Assembly: GCF_003687725.1 (NCBI RefSeq)
Contig: NZ_RDOJ01000007.1
Span: 1-64,000 of the forward strand
Source of the DNA: Faecalibacter macacae
Lineage (GTDB): Bacteria > Bacteroidota > Bacteroidia > Flavobacteriales > Weeksellaceae
Direction: 5' to 3'
DNA: 64,000 bases
Shown here: piece by piece, positions 32,800-41,236 of the stretch
How positions within the stretch are numbered: position 1 is the stretch's first letter
Layout of the letters: each line of letters begins with the position of its first letter
The notes under the pieces: generated by a model
Seen by the model: the letters and a program-made list of their open reading frames with translations, nothing else
What the model was told of the DNA's origin: nothing
Databases searched by the model: none
Translations under genes and position numbers: made by a program

Positions 32800-33506
32800 T
32801 GCTAAATACTATTCCATACAAAAAGATACTTTTCTTAGATATAGAAACAGTTCCACAAACGGATAACTGGAATTTATTATCTGAACGAACACAAGAATTA
32901 TGGGCTAAGAAAACAGCATATCAGCGAAATAATGATGAAATTTCTCCTGAAGAATTTTATCACGAACGAGCTGGAATAATGGCTGAATTTGGTAAGATAG
33001 TTTGTATTTCTTGTGGAATTGTAGTGAATGAAAATTACATCCACATTAAAAGTTTCTATGGTCATGATGAAGAAAAGATATTGAAAGATTTTAATTCGAT
33101 GTTAGTCGAAAATTTCTTTAAACCTGATCATTTGTTATGTGCACATAATGGTAAAGAATTTGATTTCCCATACATTGCAAGACGCATGATGATTAATCAA
33201 ATTGAAATCCCTAGAATTTTGCAAATGTTTGGAAAAAAACCATGGGAGATTCCACATTTAGATACGATGGAATTGTGGAAATTTGGAGATTATAAACATT
33301 TTACATCTTTGGATTTAATGGCAAATATCTTCGAAATTCCAACCCCAAAAGATGACATTGACGGTTCGCAAGTTGCAAAAGTATATTACGATGAAAACAA
33401 TGTAGAACGCATCAAAGATTATTGCGAGAAAGATGTTGTTACCCTTGTTAACGTTTTTAGAAAAATGAGATACGAAAGTATACTTTCTCGAAGAGAAGAT
33501 TTATAA
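32799..33506 (+). CDS. PolB-like 3'-5' exonuclease
   Basis: 235 aa, a DEDD-type exonuclease without a polymerase. ILFLDIETVPQ gives the DxE motif, CAHNGKEFDFPYIARRM the second aspartate, and IKDYCEKDVVTLVNVF the last (YxxxD-type). This is the predicted 3'-5' exonuclease family related to the proofreading domain of DNA polymerase B. It probably trims single-stranded DNA; its in vivo role is unknown. Co-translated with the serine hydrolase, an odd pairing without obvious functional link. Confidence 0.87.
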   Translation: MLNTIPYKKILFLDIETVPQTDNWNLLSERTQELWAKKTAYQRNNDEISPEEFYHERAGIMAEFGKIVCISCGIVVNENYIHIKSFYGHDEEKILKDFNSMLVENFFKPDHLLCAHNGKEFDFPYIARRMMINQIEIPRILQMFGKKPWEIPHLDTMELWKFGDYKHFTSLDLMANIFEIPTPKDDIDGSQVAKVYYDENNVERIKDYCEKDVVTLVNVFRKMRYESILSRREDL

Positions 33507-33512
33507 AATAAG

Positions 33513-33537
33513 AAAGCCACTCGAATGAGTGGCTTTT
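33513..33537. terminator. Bidirectional terminator
   Basis: The stem GCCACTCGAATGAGTGGC lies between the convergent exonuclease and CNNM genes. It differs at one position from the hairpin at 9387-9414. Confidence 0.85.
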
Positions 33538-33540
33538 GAT

Positions 33541-34947
33541 TTATTCATTATCTTCTGTTAGATCCTCTAGAATTTCAATTCCTTCATGAATCGTAAGTAA
33601 TATTTGTTCAACAGAATTTCGGTACATCTTTTTAACGACACCTGTATATTCGTTCAGCTCAATAATATCTTCTTCCTCTAATTCACGATCATAACACACT
33701 TCAGAAATTAATCCTGCTAATGTATCATAATGCTCAGATTCTTCAAATTTGTAAGGTAATAAACGATTGATGTCAGAAATTGTATTATGTGCATTAACTA
33801 AATAAACTCCTTTATCTAAACGCTCTACAATTGGATCTTCGTTATCATATTCGTCTTGAATCTCTCCAACTAACTCCTCTAAAATATCTTCCATAGAAAC
33901 AATACCAGCAAGTTCTCCTACCTCGTTGGTAACAACTGCCATTTGTACGTGTTTCTTTTGGAATTGTTTTAATACGTGTTTAATCATTGCACTTTCCGAA
34001 ATAAATAAAGGTTCACGTAATAAACCAGAAATATCAGTTTCGTTCGGATTTGCCATTAATTGACGCATTAAATCTTTTGTATATAAAATACCAATAATAT
34101 TATCTATCGATTCTTCGTAAACTGGGTAACGTGAGTAACCTTCCTGAATTGCAAAATCTATCGCATCTCTAACAGAAGTTGTTACGTTAATTGCAGAAAC
34201 GTTTTTACGAAGTGTTTGAATATTAATTACTCTACGATCATCAAACTCAAATACATTCTGAATTAAATCTCGTTCAGATTCTTCAATCGCTCCACCTTCA
34301 GAACTTTCAGTAATAATCATTTTAAGCTCTTCCTCTGTATGGATATCTCCACCATGTATTGGCTTGATTCCGATAGCACGTAAAATCATATTCGCTAATC
34401 CATTCATTAACCAAATTACTGGTCTGAACACGAAATAGAAAATACGTAAAGGCCACGCTACTGTAAAAGTTGTTTTAGTAGGAAACTGAATTGCTAAAGA
34501 TTTCGGCGCTAACTCACCAAAAACAATGTGTAAAATCGTAATGATAACGAAAGCAATAATAAATGAGAAATTCTGAGCAAAACTCATCCATTCTGGTCCT
34601 GTTAATCCTAAAACTTCAAATAATTTAATTACGACAGGCATTAAAGAAGATTCTCCTACCCAACCTAAACCAAGCGAAGCAAGTGTAATACCTAACTGCG
34701 TTGCAGCAAGATAAGAGTCTAAGTTGTTTACGATAAGTTTGGCAACATTTGAGACACCAGAATTGATATCTTGGTTGACTTCAATCTGAGAAGATCTTAC
34801 TTTCACAATAGCGAATTCGGCTGCCACGAAAAAACCATTTAAAAAAACAAGAAAAATTGTTAGCAAAAGTTTTGCTACTGAAATTTCATCTGTGACATTG
34901 TGATTAGCAACTAAAAACAATGTCGAAATCTGGGAGTATGTATCCAT
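33541..34947 (-). CDS. CNNM/CBS-domain transporter-like protein (HlyC/CorC family)
   Basis: 468 aa. An N-terminal CNNM membrane domain (about 20-210, with FLNGFFVAAEFAIVKVRSSQ and TLASLGLGWVGESS) is followed by a CBS pair (about 230-350, with SRYPVYEESIDNIIGILYTK and VVTNEVGELAGIVSMEDILE) and a C-terminal CorC_HlyC domain. Such proteins are membrane-bound and are linked to magnesium or cobalt efflux and resistance. The hemolysin name in databases is historical. It is convergent with the exonuclease gene and divergent from the ABC ATPase gene. Confidence 0.92.
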   Translation of the reverse strand: MDTYSQISTLFLVANHNVTDEISVAKLLLTIFLVFLNGFFVAAEFAIVKVRSSQIEVNQDINSGVSNVAKLIVNNLDSYLAATQLGITLASLGLGWVGESSLMPVVIKLFEVLGLTGPEWMSFAQNFSFIIAFVIITILHIVFGELAPKSLAIQFPTKTTFTVAWPLRIFYFVFRPVIWLMNGLANMILRAIGIKPIHGGDIHTEEELKMIITESSEGGAIEESERDLIQNVFEFDDRRVINIQTLRKNVSAINVTTSVRDAIDFAIQEGYSRYPVYEESIDNIIGILYTKDLMRQLMANPNETDISGLLREPLFISESAMIKHVLKQFQKKHVQMAVVTNEVGELAGIVSMEDILEELVGEIQDEYDNEDPIVERLDKGVYLVNAHNTISDINRLLPYKFEESEHYDTLAGLISEVCYDRELEEEDIIELNEYTGVVKKMYRNSVEQILLTIHEGIEILEDLTEDNE

Positions 34948-35150
34948 CTGTTGAAATTAAAAACCAGCACGTTCAATTTTTTTTAAAGCTGGGAATCATA
35001 ATCTCTAAATTAATAATTTTTTTTGAAATTTATTTAGATTTTTGATTCTCAGCAAAATTATGAAAAATTTAGATTCAAAATTCATTTTTCGCTTCATCTC
35101 ATACAATCCATAAAAAATCTGTAAATTTCAGCTGTCAATATTTGTTAAAT

Positions 35151-36860
35151 ATGAACACATCAACAACGTCACAACCTTGGATTATTGAAGTTAAAAACCT
35201 AACTGTTTCTTTTGGAGAAAAACAGGTTTTAAACAACATTAATTTTAAGGTACAACAAGGTGAAACTTTAGGAATTGTAGGAGAATCTGGTTCTGGTAAA
35301 TCAATTACATCGCTTGCTATCATGGGATTATTATCGCCTTTGGCGAAGATACATGCTGGAAGTGAAATTCTATTTCATCAAAATGGATCTACAATAAATT
35401 TACTTGAATTAGATACGAACGAAATCAGAAAAATTCGAGGAAACGATATCGCAATGATTTTCCAAGAACCTATGACTTCGTTAAATCCGAGTTTACGTTG
35501 TGGTGAACAAGTAGAAGAATCTATTTTATTACATCAAAAACTTTCTAAAACGGAAGCGAAAGCCAAAGTGATTAGCTTATTTGAAAAAGTTAAACTTCCG
35601 AATCCTGAACGTGTATATAAAGCGTATCCTCACGAATTATCGGGTGGACAAAAGCAACGTGTAATGATTGCTATGGCAATTGCGTGCGAGCCAAAATTAT
35701 TAATTGCAGATGAACCTACAACTGCATTAGATGTTACGGTACAAAAAGCAACTTTGGATCTATTGAAGGAGTTACAACAAGAAGAAAACATGAGTATGAT
35801 TTTTATTTCTCATGATTTAGGTGTGATTGCAAATGTTTGCGAAGAAGTTTTAGTAATGTTTAGAGGTGATGTAGTTGAACAAGGAAATGTTACCGACATC
35901 TTTAATAATCCAAAAGAAAACTATACCAAAGGTTTAATCGCTTGTCGTCCTCGTTTAGAAGAACGCTACAAACGCTTACCAACTGTAAAAGATTTTTTGA
36001 ATGATGCGAATCATCAATCTGAAATATATACAACTGAAGAAAGAGAAGAATTTCATCAAAAAATATATAATCAAACACCAATTTTAGAAGTTAAAAATCT
36101 AAAAAAATACTTTTATCCATCTTCTTTATTTGGACAATCTGATGTTCCTAGTGTAAAGGCTGTGGATGATATTTCTTTTAAAGTATTTCCTGGTGAAACT
36201 TTAGGGTTAGTAGGTGAATCTGGTTCTGGTAAAACAACATTATCACGAACAGTTTTGTTGTTAGAAAAACCTACTGCTGGTGAAATTTTCTTTAACGGAA
36301 CTGATATTTCAAAACTAAAAAAAGAAGAAATCAGAAAATTACGTCGTGATATTCAAATCATCTTTCAAGATCCTTATTCAAGTTTAAATCCACGTCATAC
36401 CATCGCTCAGATTATTACTGAACCGATGGAAGTACATAAAATTGGTTCAAACAAAAAAGAGCGTTTAGAAACAGCTAAAACACTTTTAGAAAAAGTAGGA
36501 TTATTAGCATCGGATTTAAACAAATATCCGCACGAATTTTCTGGTGGACAAAGACAACGTGTCGGAATTGCCCGTGCTTTAGCTTTACAACCAAAATTTA
36601 TCATCTGTGACGAATCGGTTTCAGCATTAGATGTTTCTGTACAAGCGCAGGTTTTAAATCTATTAAACGATTTAAAATCCGAATACGGTTTTACATACAT
36701 TTTTATCTCTCACGATTTGGCTGTTGTAAAATACATGTCGGATCAGTTATTGGTAATGCAACATGGCGAAATGAAAGAATTGGACGATGCAGATAAAGTT
36801 TACGCCAATCCATCTACAACTTATACACAGGAATTAATCGCTTCGATCCCAAAATTATAA
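35151..36860 (+). CDS. ABC transporter protein with two ATPase domains (oligopeptide type)
   Basis: About 569 aa from ATG 35151. Two ABC ATPase halves are fused. The first (about 7-265) has Walker A GESGSGKSIT, signature LSGGQKQRV and Walker B LLIADEPTTALD. The second (about 315-565) has GESGSGKTTL, FSGGQRQRVGI and FIICDESVSALD. This is the DppD-DppF/YejF-like plan that powers oligopeptide or microcin import, yet no permease or binding protein lies next to it. In related genomes the neighbours CNNM gene, ppiD and lptC lie closer together, so this plus-strand gene may be an insertion in that block (inference). A terminator follows. Confidence 0.92.
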   Translation: MNTSTTSQPWIIEVKNLTVSFGEKQVLNNINFKVQQGETLGIVGESGSGKSITSLAIMGLLSPLAKIHAGSEILFHQNGSTINLLELDTNEIRKIRGNDIAMIFQEPMTSLNPSLRCGEQVEESILLHQKLSKTEAKAKVISLFEKVKLPNPERVYKAYPHELSGGQKQRVMIAMAIACEPKLLIADEPTTALDVTVQKATLDLLKELQQEENMSMIFISHDLGVIANVCEEVLVMFRGDVVEQGNVTDIFNNPKENYTKGLIACRPRLEERYKRLPTVKDFLNDANHQSEIYTTEEREEFHQKIYNQTPILEVKNLKKYFYPSSLFGQSDVPSVKAVDDISFKVFPGETLGLVGESGSGKTTLSRTVLLLEKPTAGEIFFNGTDISKLKKEEIRKLRRDIQIIFQDPYSSLNPRHTIAQIITEPMEVHKIGSNKKERLETAKTLLEKVGLLASDLNKYPHEFSGGQRQRVGIARALALQPKFIICDESVSALDVSVQAQVLNLLNDLKSEYGFTYIFISHDLAVVKYMSDQLLVMQHGEMKELDDADKVYANPSTTYTQELIASIPKL

Positions 36861-36881
36861 TCACATCATTTTATTATAAAC

Positions 36882-36914
36882 AAAAAGCCCGAATCAAATG
36901 ATTCGGGCTTTTTT
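36882..36914. terminator. Bidirectional terminator
   Basis: AAAGCCCGAATCA and TGATTCGGGCTTT around AA, between the convergent ABC and ppiD-like genes. The ATCAAATGAT core recurs in the hairpins at 1350-1377 and 41116-41147. Confidence 0.9.
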
Positions 36915-36933
36915 ATATCTATCGAAATAGCAT

Positions 36934-38781
36934 TTATTTAATGATTCTGTCGCGGTTATCTTTGATATCTGCCGCTTGGATTAATGAAGGTAATAATGTT
37001 TGAGAAACTTGACCTTTTAATTGACGGTTTAAGTTTTCTAATAACATGTTTCCTTTTTGTCCTGTTGGAACATTTTGAGATTTTGGAGTAATGTAGAATA
37101 CACCTGCATTACCTGCAATCGCTTTAGAAGATGTATTTGGTTTAACACCAAAAGCAGCTCCTACTACACGAGGCTCTAAACCTACACCTTGGATGTTAGA
37201 GTTTCCAAAGTTAACAGCTGTAGTAGCTTTTGCACCTCCAAATTGTTTAATGAAAGCATCAATACCACCTGTACCAATTTTTTCGTCAACTAATTTAGAG
37301 ATTCTCTCTTGTAATAAAATTGGTTCAACAAACTCTCTAACTACCGATGGAGCAGCTAATCCTTTATCAAAACGATTTACTAAGTGAACTACAATATAAT
37401 CTCCATTTTCTGAAGTAAATAAGTTTGTAGCACCTTGTGCAGTTTTCTTATCAAACGCCCAAGACAAAATTTTATCTGTTTGGTCAGCTGGTAATTCTTG
37501 TGCAACAAATGGAGCAAAACGCTCAATTGATTCTGAAGTTCCAGATACAAAGTTTGATTTTTTAGCTACAGCTGTAAAATCGTTTAATGTTTTATTTTCT
37601 ACATTCTGAGCGAAAGTACGAGCATTTTTAAATGCTGCATCAGTTGTCGCTTTAGATGGTTCGATACGTTTTACTAAGTTCGCAATTTGGTAAACAGTAT
37701 TAGAATTTACTGAATCTTTAACCTCTTTAGATTTAGAGATTTTATAGATTTGGTAAGTATCTCCTACTTTGTAAGGTCCACCAACTTGACCAACTTGCGC
37801 AGTTTTAAAGAATTCTAAAATTTCTGGAGTTAAGTTCGCTTTCGCTAAATCTTCTCTTGAGAAATAGTTAGAAATAAACGGCTGATCTGAATTTAAAGAA
37901 ACAAAAATTGAATCATTTTTAGTAGATCCAAATGCTTCGATTGTATCAGTAACATTGTTTACCTCATCATGTCTAATTTGTTGTGCTAAATACTTTTTAA
38001 TATTACCTAAAGCTACAACATCATCTTGTGCAGATGCTTTTGCTGGAAAATAAGTATATGCAACTTTAACTAATCCGTTCGCTTCGAAACGTTTTGGGAA
38101 TTTTGATGTGTATGCATTGATATCATCATCAGAAATTGTAACGTTTAACTTTTTAGCTAATGATTTGTAATCTACAAACGCATAATCAATAGTTGCATTA
38201 GAACCACCGTATGTTTGTTGTAAATCTGCTTCTTTACCTGTAACTGCTGTACCAGCCATTACATAGCTTAAATATTTACGAGATAAAATTTCTAATTTAA
38301 TCTGTTCAGAAGTTTGTAACCAACCTTTGTAATTCTGCATCATGTTAGGATCAGAAGCTGCTGCCTGCTCTAATTGAGCAATTTGCTGTTGTGCTTCTGC
38401 TGGAGATTTCATTCCGAAATTTTGTGCTACATAATTCCAAAACTCATCATCAGATACTTTTAAACCTAATTTCTCTGCATGTTGCTTTAATACTTTTTGG
38501 CTCACTAAACTTGACCAAGTTTGCTGAGCTAATTGATTACCTGAAACATTTTGCCCTTGTTGCTGTAACATGTTTTGTACAGATTCTTGAGCAGAATAAT
38601 ATTCATTAATACCAATACTTTCACCATTGATACTTCCTATTTGATTAGGATCTCCTGTGAATAACTGTTTAATTTTTGAGTTTTCTCCGAATAAATCACC
38701 CGCTACGAAAGCAAGCATTGCTATTCCGATTACCACAAAAATTAACCAGGTTTTTTTACGAATTTCTCCTAAAACTGCCAT
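36934..38781 (-). CDS. PpiD/SurA-like periplasmic peptidyl-prolyl isomerase
   Basis: 615 aa. Residues about 10-32 are a single inner-membrane anchor (KTWLIFVVIGIAMLAFVAGDLF). Next come a SurA_N-type chaperone helix region, a rotamase-like part (about 330-375, TAQVGQVGGPYKVGDTYQIYKI) and a C-terminal second parvulin-like half. This is the form common in Bacteroidota, thought to help outer-membrane protein folding in the periplasm. The catalytic residues of the parvulin fold are not conserved enough to judge activity. lptC lies 102 bp upstream on the same strand. Confidence 0.88.
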   Translation of the reverse strand: MAVLGEIRKKTWLIFVVIGIAMLAFVAGDLFGENSKIKQLFTGDPNQIGSINGESIGINEYYSAQESVQNMLQQQGQNVSGNQLAQQTWSSLVSQKVLKQHAEKLGLKVSDDEFWNYVAQNFGMKSPAEAQQQIAQLEQAAASDPNMMQNYKGWLQTSEQIKLEILSRKYLSYVMAGTAVTGKEADLQQTYGGSNATIDYAFVDYKSLAKKLNVTISDDDINAYTSKFPKRFEANGLVKVAYTYFPAKASAQDDVVALGNIKKYLAQQIRHDEVNNVTDTIEAFGSTKNDSIFVSLNSDQPFISNYFSREDLAKANLTPEILEFFKTAQVGQVGGPYKVGDTYQIYKISKSKEVKDSVNSNTVYQIANLVKRIEPSKATTDAAFKNARTFAQNVENKTLNDFTAVAKKSNFVSGTSESIERFAPFVAQELPADQTDKILSWAFDKKTAQGATNLFTSENGDYIVVHLVNRFDKGLAAPSVVREFVEPILLQERISKLVDEKIGTGGIDAFIKQFGGAKATTAVNFGNSNIQGVGLEPRVVGAAFGVKPNTSSKAIAGNAGVFYITPKSQNVPTGQKGNMLLENLNRQLKGQVSQTLLPSLIQAADIKDNRDRIIK

Positions 38782-38883
38782 TCTTATGTTAATTTATATA
38801 CGATAATAGGGGCGAAAATACGACAATACATTGAATAATAAAATAGAAGAAAGTAGAAGAATGAGGTATGTTGTAATTTTTTT

Positions 38884-39486
38884 TTAAAATTTCTGATCCT
38901 CACCCATTAAGATATATCCTTCGTTATTGAAAAGAGTATATGTTTCTAAATCATCCGATGCTTCAATTCCATTTTTAGCCGTAACTCTGCTCCCGTCTTT
39001 ACCTATTAGTTCGACTTGTTTTGTGGAATAAATCAATTTTCTGTTTTTATCCCAAAATAATTGTTCTGATTTTACTGAATCGCCTTCATCTGTAATAATA
39101 ATTACATTACCACGGCCTTCGTAAATTCCTGTTTTATCGCTTAACCTTCCCCAATCTGCTTTAAAAAATCCTGGTTTTTCTTTTCCTTTCTCAAAGAAAT
39201 CTAATTCTAACCCTTTCTTAAAAATAGTATAAGGAGAATCAATTAAACTATATTCTTCGATTAAAGGTGAACGCAAATTCATTGTAACTTTCCCTGAATC
39301 TTTAAAGATGATATTTGCATCAATAAGACTTCTATTTGGAAAGTTAGTTTTTTTACCTTTTGTTATAGCTGGAGCCTGTCTGTCACAAGAAAAAAGTGCA
39401 AAAATTAGCGGAAGAAGTACTAAAAATTTCTTTCCAGTATTCCACAAACTCTTTTTTGCACTTTTAATCATTGTATTTTTTATCAT
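38884..39486 (-). CDS. lptC: LPS export protein LptC, lipoprotein form
   Basis: 200 aa. A lipoprotein-like signal (FLVLLPLIFALFSC) is followed by an LptC beta-jellyroll: PLIEEYSLIDSPYTIFKKGL and FFKADWGRLSDKTGIYEGRG, with later repeats of the same kind. LptC carries lipopolysaccharide from the LptBFG complex to LptA in the periplasm. Two starts exist (39486 or 39471); both keep the signal. It begins 9 bp after the outer-membrane protein gene, so the two form one operon. Confidence 0.88.
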   Translation of the reverse strand: MIKNTMIKSAKKSLWNTGKKFLVLLPLIFALFSCDRQAPAITKGKKTNFPNRSLIDANIIFKDSGKVTMNLRSPLIEEYSLIDSPYTIFKKGLELDFFEKGKEKPGFFKADWGRLSDKTGIYEGRGNVIIITDEGDSVKSEQLFWDKNRKLIYSTKQVELIGKDGSRVTAKNGIEASDDLETYTLFNNEGYILMGEDQKF

Positions 39487-39495
39487 TGATTATGA

Positions 39496-40779
39496 TTAAT
39501 CAATTACACGTTTTCTAAACCAAATATCGTTTAAGTCAAATCCTAATCTCATACCAAAGTAATCATCTTGGATTAAACCATGATTTGCTGTTCCTCTTTT
39601 TCCGTATTCTAAAGATATGTTTACCATAGATCCATCATTTGTTTTACCAATTGGTAATCCGGCACCTAAAGTAACACCATATTTATCGATATCATGTCCG
39701 TAGATTGAATAAGGCGCAGATTCGTAGTAAGCACCAGCACGATAAATCACACGATTAAAGTAACTTTTATAACTGTTAAAATCTGGAATCCAGTAACCTC
39801 CAACTGCTACATGTACATTGTTTTTATACTCTGTATTACTTGCAACTGTTGATGGAGCACTTAAAGTTGGTTTACTAAAATCTGACCAAGTGTTAAATTT
39901 CCCTTCTACTGCGATAGACCATGCGTTATCTTTCGTATACGATGTACCAATTGCAAATGTGTGTGGTAATTTAGTGTCTAAAGATGAATTTCTCTTTAAT
40001 GAAATTGTGTCCTTTGACGCTTGAGTTGACCCCATGTAAGTGTACGTAGAAACTAACTCTCTTAAGTCTGTATTAAGATTAGTTCCTAAAGTATAATAAG
40101 CACCTACATATAAATTATTAGTTTTCCCAATTCTCTTCTGATACATTGTACCTAAAGTTAATTGTAACCCTCTATAATTTGCTTTTGTGTCGTAGTCAGT
40201 TAATAAACTAGCACCTTCTAAAGTAACTTTTTCATTCGTTAATAACTCACCGAATAAATAATTAGCTCTTAAACCAACAGATAATCCGTTTGAGATATTG
40301 TGATTGTAAAAAGCATGTAAAGAGTTAATACCTCCACTACCAGTCATAGTAGAAAATTGTTTTAAATCTCCGTTTTCGGTAGAGTTATTAATATTATAAC
40401 CTAAACCTGTAAAAGGTTGGAAACCTACTCCTAAACTACTTTTTTTACTTACAGGAAATGACAATGAAACATTAGATAGTTTAAAACTACCAGCTTCTTG
40501 TTTATCTTCTCCAGTTTTGAATGAACTATTTTGAGCTCTAACACTTGCGTTAAAGTTAGTCATTCGGATACTTTGATTAGCAGCCGGATTCGAAAAATTA
40601 GCATTTTGCCCGTAAGGGTTGGTTGGTACAGTAGAGATTCCACCCATAGCACCTTGTTCCGCACTATTATTAAATAATTGCTCGCCAATACCTATAGAAG
40701 AATATGGGGATACAGATACTGTTTGTGCTTGTATTGTCGTTGCTCCTACAAGAGCAAGACTACAAATAATCCATTTCAT
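39496..40779 (-). CDS. Outer-membrane beta-barrel protein, 427 aa
   Basis: A signal peptide (MKWIICSLALVGATTIQAQ) leads into a protein rich in alternating polar and hydrophobic strands. Examples are SSLGVGFQPFTGLGYNIN, GLSVGLRANYLFGELL and NNLYVGAYYTLG, with an aromatic C-terminal region (FGMRLGFDLNDIWF). It is probably an outer-membrane porin-like barrel, loosely FadL/OmpP1-like. Substrate unknown. It is located directly upstream of lptC, consistent with an envelope-biogenesis operon. Confidence 0.82.
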   Translation of the reverse strand: MKWIICSLALVGATTIQAQTVSVSPYSSIGIGEQLFNNSAEQGAMGGISTVPTNPYGQNANFSNPAANQSIRMTNFNASVRAQNSSFKTGEDKQEAGSFKLSNVSLSFPVSKKSSLGVGFQPFTGLGYNINNSTENGDLKQFSTMTGSGGINSLHAFYNHNISNGLSVGLRANYLFGELLTNEKVTLEGASLLTDYDTKANYRGLQLTLGTMYQKRIGKTNNLYVGAYYTLGTNLNTDLRELVSTYTYMGSTQASKDTISLKRNSSLDTKLPHTFAIGTSYTKDNAWSIAVEGKFNTWSDFSKPTLSAPSTVASNTEYKNNVHVAVGGYWIPDFNSYKSYFNRVIYRAGAYYESAPYSIYGHDIDKYGVTLGAGLPIGKTNDGSMVNISLEYGKRGTANHGLIQDDYFGMRLGFDLNDIWFRKRVID

Positions 40780-40991
40780 ATGAACTTATAATAGAATTCT
40801 AAGGCACAAATATGATGATTTGTTATTAAAATGAAAAATAAGTTGGCAAAAATGAATCGTTAAAACTCTATTAAAATTATTTTCATCCGAAAAACAGAGG
40901 TCTGAAACATTTTTTTTAAAAAATTTTAAATTTTATTTTTCACAATTTCAATCACTTAACAAAAACACCTAAAAAAAAGTTGTAAAAAGAT

Positions 40992-41021
40992 TTGGAGGAT
41001 AAAATTTTCGCTCTATATTTG
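40992..41021 (+). promoter_or_regulatory. Promoter of tRNA-Phe
   Basis: TTG (40992-40994), 19 bases, then TATATTTG (41014-41021). This is a perfect match to the Bacteroidota pattern TTG-N19-TAnnTTTG, 15 bp before the tRNA. Confidence 0.85.
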
Positions 41022-41036
41022 CATCACAATTAAGGC

Positions 41037-41109
41037 GGTGCCTTAGCTCAGTTGGTAGAGCAAAGGACTGAAAATCCTTGTGTCCCTGGTTCGATTCCTG
41101 GAGGCACCA
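41037..41109 (+). tRNA. tRNA-Phe (GAA)
   Basis: 73 nt. The acceptor arms GGTGCCT and AGGCACC pair fully, the anticodon arm AAGGA-CTGAAAA-TCCTT carries GAA, and the T arm is CCTGG-TTCGATT-CCTGG. The discriminator base is A. CCA is not encoded. It has its own promoter and terminator. Confidence 0.97.
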
Positions 41110-41115
41110 CTGCTT

Positions 41116-41147
41116 AAAACCTCAATCAAATGATTGAGGTTTTTTTT
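41116..41147 (+). terminator. Terminator of tRNA-Phe
   Basis: AAAACCTCAATCA and TGATTGAGGTTTT with an AA loop and a T8 run, 6 bp after the tRNA end. Confidence 0.9.
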
Positions 41148-41182
41148 GTTATAAACTTTCGATTTTAACAATTCATCACAAA

Positions 41183-41210
41183 AAAACCGATACAAGAATG
41201 CACCGGTTTT
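41183..41210 (-). terminator. Weak terminator of the acnA-like gene
   Basis: AAAACCG and CGGTTTT arms with a partly paired inner stem; A-run on the left gives a T-tail on the minus strand. Confidence 0.55.
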
Positions 41211-41236
41211 ATATTTTAATTCAAATCAAAAATTAA

